Shown piece after piece: positions 45,999-58,600 of a stretch of 64,000 nucleotides of DNA (the first letter of the stretch is position 1; every line of letters starts with the position of its first letter). A program made the position numbers and the translations under genes. The stretch lies in NCBI RefSeq assembly GCF_003573695.1, contig NC_039361.1, forward strand, positions 96,660,279-96,724,278. The letters run 5' to 3'. The stretch is from Papaver somniferum (Eukaryota > Streptophyta > Magnoliopsida > Ranunculales > Papaveraceae). The notes beneath the pieces were generated by a model that was given only the letters and a program-made list of their open reading frames with translations, had not been told where the DNA came from and searched no databases.

Positions 45999-47264
45999 AG
46001 ATAGTTCTGTTACTTTTAATTATCATCTCAAAAAAATATCTGGTTTCAATGTTGATTATAAAAGCCTTGGCATAAAAATACAAACAATCATATAGAAAAA
46101 CAAATCTTATAAAATGTCATTAAAATTAGGAAAGGAAGTTGTTAGGAACAAGACTCGAATTACTGTACTTTAGATAAAAAGCTTCCAAGCTATATGAAAC
46201 AATTTTTGACCAACTTTGACATAACTGTTGTAAATAGAATACGTACCAAGATAGTCGATTCTGAGAAACCAAATCCAGTAAAAAGGGAAAATATCAAGGC
46301 TAGTATATGGATAATGACTAGCAAGAAGAATAAAAGCATGGCAAAGAGGATTTGGGCATACCTCACTTTTACAATCCGATGGAATGCATGAGAAAAACGC
46401 AACTGCAGGTTTTAAAGGAATTCAAGAAAAGAATTTATCACCGGATAATTTTTTTAATAAGTCATTACATAGCAGTTTCTTTGAAAGTTATTCTTTGAGT
46501 ACCTTAAAATATGACTGGACTGCCGTTGTTAGAAGCAATTGACTTTGTATTTTTTCTCTTCCAGCCTTCATCATTTTGAGCTTTTTTTTTCAAAGAGAAA
46601 AAAATAAAGTGATTTAGTGACTATCCCAACTTCAATGTGAATTAAAAAGAATTACACTTATAATTTATTAACATTTTAAATAAGTGATTTGGTACCAAAT
46701 TAATTTAATTAACAAATTTTCCTTTGTGTTAAATGGAAATTAACTGAAAATAAAATGAAGCAGCTCTCAACCCATATCGAAGTATTCCAATTCCCGACCA
46801 TCGTGACTTGGTCTCCTCCAAAGTGCGGATTCACAATTGAATAAATTCAAATTATAACCACTATTACAAATTTTGAACATGTAAAGCCAACATTTTGAAG
46901 ATTTCCTCCTAGTTCAACAACAACAAAAGAAAAATGAAAGAAAAGGATTTTGTGTAATTACCTTAAAATAATACGGAATAAATAATAATAATTGTTTTTT
47001 CATATAGTGTATTAAATAGTTATCGGAGGAATCGGTAATTGAATAGAAAGAGAATATCTGTTTTTTAGGAGAAAAACATACACATACACAAAGAAACGGC
47101 TATAATTGTCTGTTTGAGAAAGAAGAGGTAGAGAGGTAGAAGAGAAAGATAGACAGAGTGGATACAGCGTGGCCAAAGATCATCGCCCCCGCTTTTTAGG
47201 TTTTTCCGTCCAATTCAAGTCTCCCCTCTTGTCCTCCCATTTTCCGAATTCCACCCTTCCTTGA

Positions 47265-47270
47265 TATAAA
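47265..47270 (+). promoter_or_regulatory. Possible TATA box of GT17 gene
   Basis: TATAAA in TTGATATAAATCGCAC lies 65-70 bp before the start codon. If used, it gives a leader of about 35-40 bp; CT-rich sequence upstream (47210-47260) would also fit a plant core promoter. Confidence 0.4.
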
Positions 47271-47334
47271 TCGCACAAACACTACCAGAAAAGAAAAAGA
47301 AAAAGAATAAAAAGAGCAGATTTTTATTCGTTTG

Positions 47335-48620
47335 ATGATGTCTGATGGTGGGTATAAGAAAACCGATGATATTTGCGAAGACGTTTGTGGTCAGGTAAAA
47401 ACATTTTCCCCAATTCTTTGCAATTAATTTCTTTTCAAATTTGGTCAAAATAAGAAAATTTTCAGTCAAATTGTTTGGTTTCTAAAGTGAATTTCCCCTT
47501 TTTCTTCGTTTCTCAGGAGGTAATGGGAGGAGTACCATTAAACATGTCGAGATTACACTGTATAATGCGAGGTTTGGATTTAAAAGTGTATCTCCTTTTA
47601 TTCATTATTGTACCAACAGTGGTTCTTGGTATTTATGTTCACGGTCAGAAAATTACATACTTTTTAAGGCCACTATGGGAGAAGCCCCCGAAGCCGTTTC
47701 ATGAAATCCCCCATTATTATCATGAGAATGTTTCGATGGAGAATTTGTGTAGGTTACATGGATGGGGTATCAGGGAGTCTCCTAGACGTGTTTTTGATGC
47801 CGTTTTGTTTAATAATGAGGTTGATATTCTTACAATTAGATGGAAAGAATTGGAGCCATATGTTACACAGTTTGTGTTGTTAGAAGTGAATTCAACGTTT
47901 ACAGGGATACCCAAGCCTTTGTATTTTGCAAACCATAAAGAGCACTTTAAATTTGTTGAGCAACGGTTAACGTATGGAACGATAGGAGGTAGGTTTAAGA
48001 AAGGGGAGAATCCGTTCGTTGAAGAGGCTTATCAGCGTGTAGTTTTGGGTAAGTTGTTAGGGATTGCGGGTATAATGGATGATGATTTATTGATTATGTC
48101 TGATGTTGATGAGATTCCGAGTGGGCATACTATTAATCTATTGAGATGGTGTGCTGATACACCTCTTGTTCTTCATTTGAGGCTTAAGAATTACTTGTAT
48201 TCGTTCGAGTTTCCTGTTGATAATAAGAGTTGGAGAGCGTCAGTGCATCAGTATAAGGCGGGAAAAACAAGGTATGCACATTATAGGCAGACTGATGATA
48301 TCTTGTCAGATGCAGGGTGGCATTGCAGTTTTTGCTTCAGGCATATAAGTGAGTTTATATTCAAAATGAAAGCTTATAGTCATTATGATCGAGTGAGATT
48401 CAAGTATTACCTTGATCCCAAAAGGATTCAGGACGTCATTTGCAAAGGAGCTAACCTTTTTGACATGCTTCCCGAAGAATATACATTCAAGGATATCATA
48501 GGAAAATTGGGTCCCATTCCTCATTCTTTCTCTGCCGTTCATCTTCCAGCTCATCTTTTGAATAACGCTGAAAAGTATAAATACCTCTTGCCAGGGAATT
48601 GCAATAGAGAAAGTGGCTAA
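47335..48620 (+). CDS. Beta-1,4-N-acetylglucosaminyltransferase family protein (GT17)
   Basis: Two exons: 47335-47394 ([20 protein letters not shown]) and 47517-48620, with an intron of 122 bp (GTAAAA...TTTCTCAG) in phase 0. The product is 387 residues, the usual length for plant GT17 proteins. The cytosolic N-terminus is followed by one membrane anchor (about 44-63, [18 protein letters not shown]), then a stem and a lumenal catalytic domain. The domain has [24 protein letters not shown] and a D-x-D motif, MSDVDEIPS, at residues 216-218. The type II topology suggests a Golgi enzyme. Animal GT17 (MGAT3) adds a bisecting GlcNAc to N-glycans; plant N-glycans lack that structure, so the acceptor in plants is unknown. 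The gene is intact and convergent with the NAC gene; the first exon fixes the start at 47335 or 47338. Confidence 0.93.
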
Positions 48621-49851
48621 CACTTAATGACAGGCTTTAGGGGTATCCATTTCTGTAATGACTGGAGCCTGGAGGTACAGCGTCTTTTGACGCATCCCAA
48701 GGAAGGGTTGAGCAGTTGATGACTTAGACATGGTAGTATATACAGTTAGTATCAAATATTCAACTAGAACTTAGATCATTATTTCGAGACAGATTGGGGA
48801 AGACCGGAAAATTCGTTGTGCTTGGAGATGAAACCATGTATTATCTAGTTTTGGGCTGTGAAGGTGAAATCGTGTATTTTCTAATTCATGGTTTCAACCA
48901 AATTGGAGAATATTTGTTTGTCGAATGCTTGGGTTGGGAACAGAGAGTCATGTTTAACATCTTCTATGCCGCCTTCTTGTCGGTCTGTGATGAACCCTTA
49001 AAATGTTCAAAATTGTGAAAGAAACAGCAGAAAATGAAATTCTGTGGCATTTCGCTAGGCTTTTCACTCTGGGAATTTTGTTGTCTTTCAACTGATACAC
49101 TGTTTATATAGTAGTTTTTCTTCTCCTTGTAGCTTCTTGATTGTACAATTTATGCCTCTTTAAATCAATAATAAAGAAAAAAAAGAAATAAGTGGAATGA
49201 AAGTTACACTTATTGCTTTCAGATTGTTCTTTTATGATGTTATTCTCTATTCATATACATTCAAGATCGCAAGGTTTGTTAGTTCGAAAATTGGAGTTGT
49301 GTATGATTAAAATGGACGTTAATGTTTCCAAATAATAACAAGACTCAATTGGCTTTCTTGGTTCTCACTGCAAATACAACAAACAAATGTTAGAACTGCA
49401 CGGCTGGAGTTACAGACACACACACACACACCATAGAAGGCACATAAATTGGAAATAGTTCCTCGACTAGGAGATGCAAACAACCAAATGGAACAACTAC
49501 AGTTATCTGGCAAGAGCCATTAGTGTTACAGACACAGACACCATAAATAGCACAGAATTGGAAAAAGATCATAAACAGGCAGAAAGGGTCATTGTCTGCA
49601 AGACAGGGTTTTCCCAAATACTTGCAGTTTTACTAAAATCTTCCTTGGCAGCTGGCCAAGTAATTTACGTCTTTGAGATAGCGTGACATGGGTCTCTCCT
49701 AGTACTCGAGTTGCTGATTGACATCAACTTAAGACGCAAATTTGGCATAAAGAGGAAAGAGAATCCACCACAGGAGAGGATGAACAAAATTGGATTCGGC
49801 ATTCCTATAATAAACTCAGTGAGCTTTGGCTCCATAGTCCACCCCATTTGT
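48621..49851. other. Intergenic region between convergent genes
   Basis: Holds the 3' UTRs of both genes. AATAAA at 49170-49175 is a plausible poly(A) signal for GT17, about 550 bp after its stop. A CA repeat lies at 49413-49430, within a roughly 100 bp duplicated text (ACAGACAC...CCATA, ATTGGAAA). ORFs at 48794-49018 and 49319-49617 are not supported. Confidence 0.6.
49170..49175 (+). terminator. Poly(A) signal, GT17 gene
   Basis: AATAAA followed by an A-rich run, downstream of T-rich sequence. Confidence 0.45.
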
Positions 49852-52800
49852 CTACAAGCGGTCAAACCAACTCGTAAAGCTTTCCTGCGATCCAAACTGC
49901 CAGTCCTGCCATAACATACAGAGCAATATCAATTTCAGTGTGATGATTGCTTATACTAAGACTCCATCAACCCATTTGTAAGTCTGGGTAACACAAATGG
50001 GTACACTAGCAAGGCCAAACGTTAAGCGTAAGACTAACCAAAATGTAAAATATGAGGATGAAGATGAAGATCTTTTAGCAAATATAGTAAAACGAAAAAC
50101 GATGACAGATGAAGCTTACACCAGGCTCAAATTCAGGAGGCGTGCCAAGAGCTAAGCTATCCAGATCCGCGAGTCCAAAGGCTGTACTTAGATCTCCATT
50201 ATCATTCCTGTTACGATCCCAGTCTGACAAACATGAAACCTTCTTAGTTCCCGACTCATTAAGGATCTCATGGTTCTCATGACACAACAATGAAATGTCT
50301 ATGCCGTCTGGATCAGGATTCTCCACAGCTTGAGATTCACCAGCCCACCATGCAGCAGTTGATCTCTCAACCCCAAAGCAAACAACTTCTGCAGGAAGTT
50401 GAAGTGATTTGGAACTAACTTCTACATCCTGTTTTACAAGAAGCAAATCCCAAGGATCATTCCCAAGTATGAATTTGGCAAGTACTTGCCTATCAATGCA
50501 ACATTGAGAAATGTGTATGAATTTACTACAAGATACTAAAACACCAAAGTACCTGGTGGACAGAAGGATATTCTATATTTTCTTTATCAAGCTCGTTCAA
50601 TTTTGCACGCTTCTCAGGCCGAGGAGGATTCGGCGTATTTGTATTCGGGGTGCTTGGAGTAGTCTGGATATCTCCCGTATCTGTATGCTTTGGTGGTTGT
50701 TGATAGAAAATTTTAGAAACAACAAATTCTCCTTCCAATTCTTCTTCATTGGTCCCTAGATGATACTGATGCATCACCCAATTGGACTTATCTGGTTTTG
50801 ACCCCTTTATTGAACTCTTATAGAGAACCATAATTTTCTTAAACCCTTTCTGAATACCATTATGGACCACAGGCTTCGTTTTGCCTGTCTTATGCCAACG
50901 GACATGTTCTTCTGCTGAACTGAGTTCTCCACGGATCCTGCGGCGCTTGCGATGACCTGTGGCATATGCTTTCGAAGTTCTGTGGAAGAAATGGACACTG
51001 CTTCCATCTTTCTTCGCACCTAGAAAGAAATAAATTTGTTTGCATCAAGTAAGTCAACTTGATTGCAAAGAATGTTATGTTAAATAACTAACTCAAACTC
51101 AAAGCAACCAAATTTAATTAGATCAATCAAGAGTTCAACAGTTTCCACTCTTGAACACAATAGGATGGTCAAACATGAATGTCTAGCATTTCAAACCATC
51201 TAAACCTTACATGATATTGATTTTTATTTTCTTCTTAGCGATGCAATGAATTTTGTTAAAACTACTAGTTCAGCCAATCTTGAGCACTTAATAAAAAAAG
51301 CAATAACTAATAGGAATAAGGTCTATATCTTTTACCAGGAAGATTTTTAGGGTGTGTGTAGCAGATTCCTTCCTGTGACTCAATCGAAGGAATGAACTCA
51401 TCAATAAATGTATGAGGCTTCAAATTTCCAGGAGAAAGTTTTGCAGCTAGATGTTCTAGAAGCTCTGCATCTGTTGGATCGAACTTGACACCAGCTGGAA
51501 AGCCTGGCCATTCAACTGCAACCTGCATATGCAAGTACTTATCTAAGCTCATAAATTACTTGCTGTAATCAATTCAAGAAATCAATAGAACTAGTCTTAC
51601 ATCGCTATTATCAATACGGTGAAGACAATTAGGACACTCCCGACTCGCACCACAATCTTTAATTTGATAAGAAGAAAAATTAGGGGCATTTTTCACTTTA
51701 CTTGCAATTCCTTTACTATCGATAAGCCAAGACCTGCAAAAACAATGCCAATACGAGTCAAAACTTAAACCCCAAAAACTCTAGACTCGGCAGACTGCAC
51801 AATATCTTAATGCTATCTACAAAAATTACTTGATACTCTGGGATCAAATCTACCTCCTAACCATACTCTGGGATCAAATGTTGCTGATTTAATTAGGATC
51901 AAATGCTCTCCTGTACTTTGTACTCTTAACAAGTACTAATCAAGTAAGGTCAAAATTATCAACCAACCATCGTCTCCCAAAGATTTTCCTGAAGACTGAA
52001 ACCCAATAAACAAGAATCTTTGTTTATGTTTTCTCACATTCTTATGGTATTTGTTCACTCCTTGCTGATGTCAACCATTCAACAATTAAAAGAACCCACA
52101 GGGAAAAACAAACAAATGGATCATAGGTTAAGGGGATCAATATCATTATAACCAATTAAATTGAAACCAAGATTCAGGAAACATACTCATCGGTCATCAA
52201 TAGAGTCAAAAGCTAAACCCCTAAAATCTAACCCCCAGCATTGCACATTATACAAAAAAATTACTGCTCGCTTTAGATCCACCTCCTAAAACAGATTATA
52301 TAAGTTCTTCTACTCTTTACCCCATTAACAGGTTCTAGTCGAGCAACAACCAAATTAATGAAGGCCACAAATATCACACAACCCTCATACAGATCTTCCT
52401 AGAGAGCATTCAACATTCAAAAACAACCAACAGGGGAAAACAAAAAAATGGTTTGTAGCTTTAGGATACTACGGCGTCAATATCATAATGACTACATGCA
52501 TAACAGGTCATTTCGGTAGTTCCTTTACGATGTAAGCTCAGACCAATGCCAACCCCAGCATTGTGATACAGCGTAGATGATGGTTCATTGACTCTAGTCC
52601 CCTTTTGAAACTCAAGCCAGATGACAGAAACCCAACAATTCTATTTCCATGAAAGACAAACCCTTTTCACACTCAAAAGAATAACATTTTTCCAAAATGG
52701 GTACTTTTCATTGCTCTCACCGAGTAATAAACCCTCGACCTAAAATTTCTAATCCCAAACAACAAAAACAATGGGAAGCCCCAAAACTCCAACTAATAAA

Positions 52801-53020
52801 TTTAACAAACCCATGTTGCAATAGTTGATTGATTGCAACACAAATTATACAAACTATGCCGTTAATCCACCAAAAAAATTTGCAATATTTTAAGAAAATC
52901 AGTCCAGAGTTCAGAAAAATCACTAAAATGTATCCAAAAACATTCAGAATTTTTAGCCCATTTCTTTAATTATTGTAATAAATTGGGGGACTTGTGTGAT
53001 TCTTAATCTTACCTAGCCAT
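49852..53020 (-). CDS. NAC transcription factor, SOG1/NAC008-like
   Basis: Six coding exons, all with GT-AG borders and matching phases: 53020-53013, 51733-51601, 51522-51336, 51019-50553, 50428-50120 and 49905-49852, giving 385 residues. Exon 1 codes only ATG GCT AG, and the joined N-terminus reads [18 protein letters not shown]. An extra N-terminal segment with [10 protein letters not shown] precedes the NAC domain, as in the SOG1 clade. The NAC domain (about 51-220) has [53 protein letters not shown] and [10 protein letters not shown]. The C-terminus keeps SQ dipeptides at 297 and 374, the latter in [10 protein letters not shown] at the very end. In Arabidopsis, SOG1 is phosphorylated at C-terminal SQ sites by ATM and drives the DNA-damage response. 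A similar role here is inference; a NAC044/085-type relative is possible. Intron 1 is 1279 bp. Confidence 0.9.
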
Positions 53021-53428
53021 TCAATTTCAGATGAGAAAGAAAGTTTGAAGCTTGAAGACATATAGAATGAGAGAGAAGAGAGGTGGTGAAAAAGAGCTGA
53101 AACTGAACTGTGAAGGAGAAGCTTTGCTGCTTCTATGCTGTTGCTTCACTTGCCCCTTTTCTATGTCCTATCAATTAAGTTAAACGCGAGCGGGAAATAG
53201 CTACGGATCCGTTTGTATTAGGTTCACGATTACCAAACCAATAGGTTCGAAAAAGAATCTATTTGTGAAGGTTATGATATTAGGTGACCTGGTTAGGATA
53301 GGGGGTTGAATCATTTCATCATTCTGTTGGCCGATTTCCTGTAAACAGAAATTTGATGTTGTTCTTTTTGAATAGAGCTGCTGTGCTTGAGATTGGATCA
53401 AGGTTTATTTCCAGTGCGATATCTGTAG
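53021..53428. promoter_or_regulatory. Upstream region of the NAC gene
   Basis: About 400 bp between the NAC start codon and a hAT-like insertion. The first ~130 bp (minus strand) is CT-rich leader-like sequence. There is no clear TATA box. ORF 53201-53401 (-) is not supported. Confidence 0.4.
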
Positions 53429-54120
53429 CCTAGTTAGTAAGTTCGCGAATCATTCGCGAATTTTTCCGTATCACGAATTTTACCGTCTTATTCGCGTACG
53501 TTTGCAACTCCGAACCCAAGTCGCGTATTATGTGGCATTCCCGGATTATTCGCGAACCGTTCATGAATTTTACGTATTCCGAATGATACGTCCGCTTAAT
53601 TCGCCATAAATTCTTTAGCTTTTACTTTTCAAAGACTCCACTTTTTGGGCTTTACTGCCTTCCGAGCATACACGACCGAATATTAGACGTGTTGTAATTT
53701 TTACGAAACAAAAACGACTGAAGAGATTTGAAGGTGAAGGTGAGAGAGATCTCAAACTCACTAACCAAGCATCTAAACCACCATACGACGTCCTCTTGGA
53801 TAACTAATGTTGTATATATTATCAATATCATCATATTAAGTTTATTTTTTCTTTAAATAACTCACACATATGCATAAAAATTGGTCTATGACCTTATTAA
53901 ATACAAATTATTTGTTATATTTAGATACCGAATTTTCAGAGCCGAACTCACATTTATAAATCGAATTATACACGTACGTATGCCGTTCCGAATTACTGAC
54001 GAATTACGTCCCGTTGACCGAATTTTGGACCGAATCTGGATTTTACAAAACCGTATAATACTCGTACGTTTGTCGTTCCGTACGTTTGTCGAATCCCGAA
54101 TTGCTAACTAGGATCTGTAG
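53421..54120. mobile_element. hAT-like non-autonomous transposon (684 bp)
   Basis: The element 53429-54112 is flanked by perfect 8 bp repeats, ATCTGTAG at 53421-53428 and 54113-54120. Ends are inverted: CCTAGTTAGTAAGTTCG on the left and, on the other strand from the right, CCTAGTTAGCAATTCGG. Subterminal regions on both sides are rich in TTCGCGAAT, CGTACG and GTTCCG motifs. An 8 bp duplication and subterminal motif clusters are hAT hallmarks. No transposase. ORF 53881-54111 is part of the subterminal repeats. Confidence 0.8.
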
Positions 54121-54696
54121 CGTGCAATGAACCAGAACTTTGACCAACAAGATTTAGAAATCGAAATATATATGATAATATATTGCCACTAACCGGTATC
54201 AAACAAAATCAAAAAATATTGTCTTGTAAACTGAACCTGTTATGCTAGGTGGCTTGAAAACCTGGAACAGCCCTCATCTTAAATGAGATTTCACATAGTA
54301 TAGTGTGGATAAAACAAGTAACGCCGAGCCAAACCCCGCTTCATCATTTTGCGGGTCTTGTCATTCAACAAAACCTGAGGCTCAGAACCGAACCTGAATT
54401 AGAGACTTAAAAAGGTCTAAAATACGTGTCCTTTTTTATTGTTTCTTTCGAGGAATTCCTTGCCCTCCAAGCTTAAAAAGGAAAGAACACAGAAAAGAGA
54501 CGGTCCAAATATCTACATTTTTCATTGACTTTGATTGACGCGTTTAGCTATATCAAGAACGTTGGTGTGATTCCGTCAATAATCCAACGGTACAGTTGAT
54601 AGGAAGTGGGACCCGCTCCGGAAAACACTTTATGCTTTTAGATGGAACAGTTGTAACGAGAGCTTTTAGAACAGTAAAACCCAGATGAGACAGTTT
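54121..54696. other. Intergenic sequence
   Basis: About 580 bp without genes or clear repeats, between the hAT-like element and a MITE-like element. Confidence 0.5.
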
Positions 54697-55112
54697 CATA
54701 GGGTGTCTTTGGGAGTTTGGAAACGGGATACCATATCCTGTAAAAGTTTATCTTAATTTAATTTATGATAACCTTATTAATGGTTAGTTTTAATGGTGTT
54801 TGTCTAAAATTCTATCATATTTTGGGCTAGGTTGATTTGTGTTTGTTTGACTACAGAAATAGGTTAATATAAATAATTATAGCCAAATACTTATTTTAAA
54901 GGAAAATAACTGTCTAACCCAGGTGAGGATACAGGTATCCCAGGTATTTGGAAGAATACCTTAACCTCATTTTTTTACCTTCCTAAAATCAAGGAAGGTT
55001 TAGTAATCCTTATCCACGATTGGAATTGCAGTGAGACAAACACATTTTAATAGTTTTTTACTGGATAATCCAACCTAGGATGGGATATCCAGGATACCAA
55101 ACACGATCATAG
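54697..55112. mobile_element. Putative MITE (~406 bp)
   Basis: The segment 54702-55107 starts GGTGTCTTTGGGAGTTTGG. Its other end, read on the opposite strand, starts ATCGTGTTTGGTATCCTGG, and CATAG stands on both sides. The shared TGTTTGG-type ends recall PIF/Harbinger MITEs, but those leave 3 bp duplications, so the class is open. Confidence 0.4.
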
Positions 55113-55661
55113 TGAACAGAGAAATTTTTTTTCAGAAAATGGGCTATATACAGCTAAAAGGGCACTTTTTATGGGTCAAATGGACGGGTAGAAATTCGGC
55201 CTGGGTCAAATGACCAAAAGAATCTTTTAATGTGGAGAGACGTTACTACCCTTTTGTAACCGTTCGTCCACCGCGTTCTCCTTCTCTCTTCATCAAAACC
55301 ACCCCATGTTCTCCTCTCTCTTCAACAAAACCCAGAACCAACAACGTTCATCTTCTCAAAAACTCTGTGAGTTTTCAAACCACCAAACTCCTCCACCGTC
55401 TCCCCACACTAGAAACTAGTTTCATCCACTGTCTCCTAACAATCTTCAATACCAGAAAATCGTTTTCCTCCACCGTCTCCTAACAATCATCACTAACAGA
55501 AATCAATTTCATCAACCGGTTCACCACCATCAACACTACCAGAAATTTGTTTCATCCACCGTCTGTTGAACACCATCAACACTACAAGAGGGGTTTCTGA
55601 GAATTAGGGTTTCAGTTATTTCAGTGTATTGGAAGAGTTAGGGTTTCCAATCGATCCACAG

Positions 55662-58600
55662 AATGTCTCCTAGAACTCGTAAGTTTTCAAACCCTAACTG
55701 TGTTTTGTTCTTAATTTCAGAATTGCATGATTAAATTGTTGAATTGGTTGTTCTTATTTTCATTTCAGTAGATTAATGTGTTGAATTGCTTGTTTTATTT
55801 TCACTTCAGTTGGTATGTTTTAGATGAAATTGGATTGCATCTAGTTATTTAAGTATTTCCAATGTTAAATTGGTTGAAGTGAAATTGGGTCATCTGGGTA
55901 TCTGTTTCAGCAGTTTTAAAGCAGGATGGAACTGGTTTCATCAAGTGTTAATCTGCAGTGTATATTGTTTCAGCAGATTAAAACTGGATGAAACCAGTTT
56001 CGTTCAGGTTTAACAGATACATCTGTAGTGAATATGAGACTAATAACATGATAGTATTGTATGTTGTGGATCTTGGTCGTAATTTTAACAGGATTTAACT
56101 TGGTTGTTGTATGAAATTGTATGTTATGGATTGCATGATAGTGTTGTATGTTATGGATTGCATCTGGTTATGTTTTGGATTGATTGCATGAAATTGGGTT
56201 TGCATTTGGTTACTGAATAGGCATAATCGAAGTGATGCTCAGCAGGTGTTTGAAACTGGTTTTCATCTAACTTTAAGTTAGGATTTAACTGGTTTTCATC
56301 TGTTGGTGGTCTTAAATTTAATGATTATGGGACTAATAACATCATATTGTTGGTGTATTTAGGATGTAGACTAATTTCAGATGGCGGATGAAATCTGTAT
56401 AGTTATGATGTAGACAATATGAGTTGAGTTCTTTGTTCTGGTTAGTTCTTTGTATCTGACAGGATGTCTAATTGGCGATATTCAGAACTGGCGATATTCA
56501 GAATAGTAGTTTGTATGTTATATTCATGGATGAAACTGTGTTTCATCTGATACCTGCAAAATCTGATTTTCATATAGCATTAAAGATAGGATATCATTGA
56601 GTTTCATCCACATAGTCAAAATATGATTTAACTGGTTTAATCCAAATTGTTGCAAGAAGAAGTAGCAAGAAGAGTGAGAAGAGTGCTTATGCTGAACGAA
56701 GAACCAAGAATAAGCATAATGTGAACGTGGGTGGTAAATCAAGCACAGGGGATGATGTGGATACCGAAATGGATGAAGACAAGGCAGAGAAAAAGGAAGG
56801 GAAGAAAACATTTTGTTCAAACATGAAACCCTCAGTTGAAGTGCTGGAATCACTGGTATTTACTAAAATACAAGAGGATATATTAAGGAAGACTAAATCT
56901 GGAACTTTATTGAGGCGATCAAACAAGGTAAGGTGGGCAAGGCCGAATGTAGCAAAGCTCCAAGGGCGTTAGAGTTCATCATAAGAAATTTTGACCCGAA
57001 CGAGTTGGCATTCAAGATTGGTGATCAATTTTTAAAGACCGATCCAAACCATCTCGCTGTTATTTTCAAAATACAGAGAATACGGATGAGTGAAGAAGAT
57101 AAGAAACTTTATGGACTAAAAGAAGACCCTAGTTTGAAAACTTCTGAATTTTACAAGAAGTACTTTCTGGAGCCAAAGAGAAGGGATGATGAGAAGAAAA
57201 GGGAAGGTGAAACGAAGAAAGCTGGATCCAAAGAGAAGCAAAGGAAAGAGAATAATATTGGGGAAAAATCGGATAAGAAACACATTGTGGAACGAATAAA
57301 GACTGCTATGAATGAAGAAGGCAAAGAAGAAGACTTGGCGATACTTTTGTTGCTGTTCATGTTCTGTACAGTCTTCTTCATAAACACCGGAGGTATGTAT
57401 GTCCACTACAAGTATTTGAACTGCCTACAATCAATCGATACCATTAACTATCTTGGCCGGGTCTAATCCATGAGCATCTAATGCAAAGCATTAAATCCAT
57501 ACACAAGACACCTTACTCTATCAATGGTTGCAGCTTCTATTTGTTGGTGAGTATCATCTTCTATCTTTTGAATATATTTCTTTCTTATATTAAATGAGTC
57601 ATGCAGTGAGTATCATCTTATATGTTTTGTTGTTGCAGTTATGGATTTTTGAGCAAATGAAAGATATTAACAGGAAAGCCGGCAGTGATGCATGCCAAGG
57701 TTTGCAAGCTGGGACTTGTATAAAGTATCTTGCGAAATTGAGGGGAAGCTTGAAACTCTTTTAAGCAATCAGGTAAAAATTTGTCCCTATTATAACTGGA
57801 TGAAACCAGTTACATCTTATGTTATTAAAGGACGAAACCCATTTTCTACCAAGTTACATCTTGTGTTATCAGTAGATGAAACCCAGTTACATCATGTGTT
57901 ATCATATGATAAAATCAGTTACATCCTGTGTTAACTGAAATAAAAAATATATGTTTATGTGTTTGCAGGTTGTTGATTTTGTTGGTAGCTGGAGTGAAGA
58001 GGAGAAACAATTATGCTTATTTGATGAGGATGAAGAAAACAAAGATGAAGATGATATTTCCAAGTTAAAGAATGAACTAGAGGAGAAGGACAAAATTATC
58101 CGTCACTTGAGTGCCGAGTTAGGAGCAAGATATACTGAGTTGGAAGCAAAGGATGTTGAGTCTAAAGCAAAGGATAAGACAATCTCGGAATTGCAAAGTC
58201 AAATGGAAGCCTTGAAAGCGCAACTCAAGCCTCAACCAGAAACTCCGCAAGCTTCACCTCTTGAGATTGTTGTTCACTCTACACTTGAGGACTATTTCAA
58301 CCTTAAAATCACTCAAGAGATGAACAAACCAGTGGAGGGTGTTGTTCCTGAAGACGCTAGCAAGACAAGTGAAACCAGTGGAGTCGTAAATCCAGAAGCT
58401 GGCGATATTCTCGAAGCAGAACAGGTAGCACCAGTTCCTCCAGCAGAAATCATCGAATAAGAGATTGTCGCAGCAGAACCTCTGTCAGTTATGAATCAAC
58501 TTGGTTCGATTGAGATAAACGTGAAGCATATATATAAAAGGACTAGAAAGAATTATGGTTCGGACTTCGTAGCAGTTGAGGATGAGCGTGCAGAGAAGAA

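Larger units (their letters stand above)
42365..47264. other. AT-rich intergenic region
   Basis: About 4.9 kb with no supported gene; open frames are short and low-complexity (45844-46095 is an A/G tract). It contains a foldback (43629-43790), repeats of AATCGGTTGATGTTCATTGA (near 44122 and 44212) and A-rich tracts. The last part is upstream of the GT17 gene. Confidence 0.6.

Noticed and set aside
45844..46095. Lysine-rich ORF
   Set aside because: Product of an A/G-rich low-complexity tract.
47475..47516. Start of the GT17 protein at the upstream end of the long open frame
   Set aside because: This segment is intron, begins with TTG not ATG, and a proper first exon with a GT donor exists at 47335-47394.
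50429..50490. Extended NAC exon 5 coding [19 protein letters not shown]
   Set aside because: No AG acceptor gives the right phase there; the CAG at 50429-50431 joins in phase 0. Retention in some transcripts cannot be excluded.
55232..55483. 83-residue ORF at the left end of the MULE
   Set aside because: Low-complexity S/T/P-rich translation of CT-rich leader sequence; no domain, and not in frame with the exons that follow.
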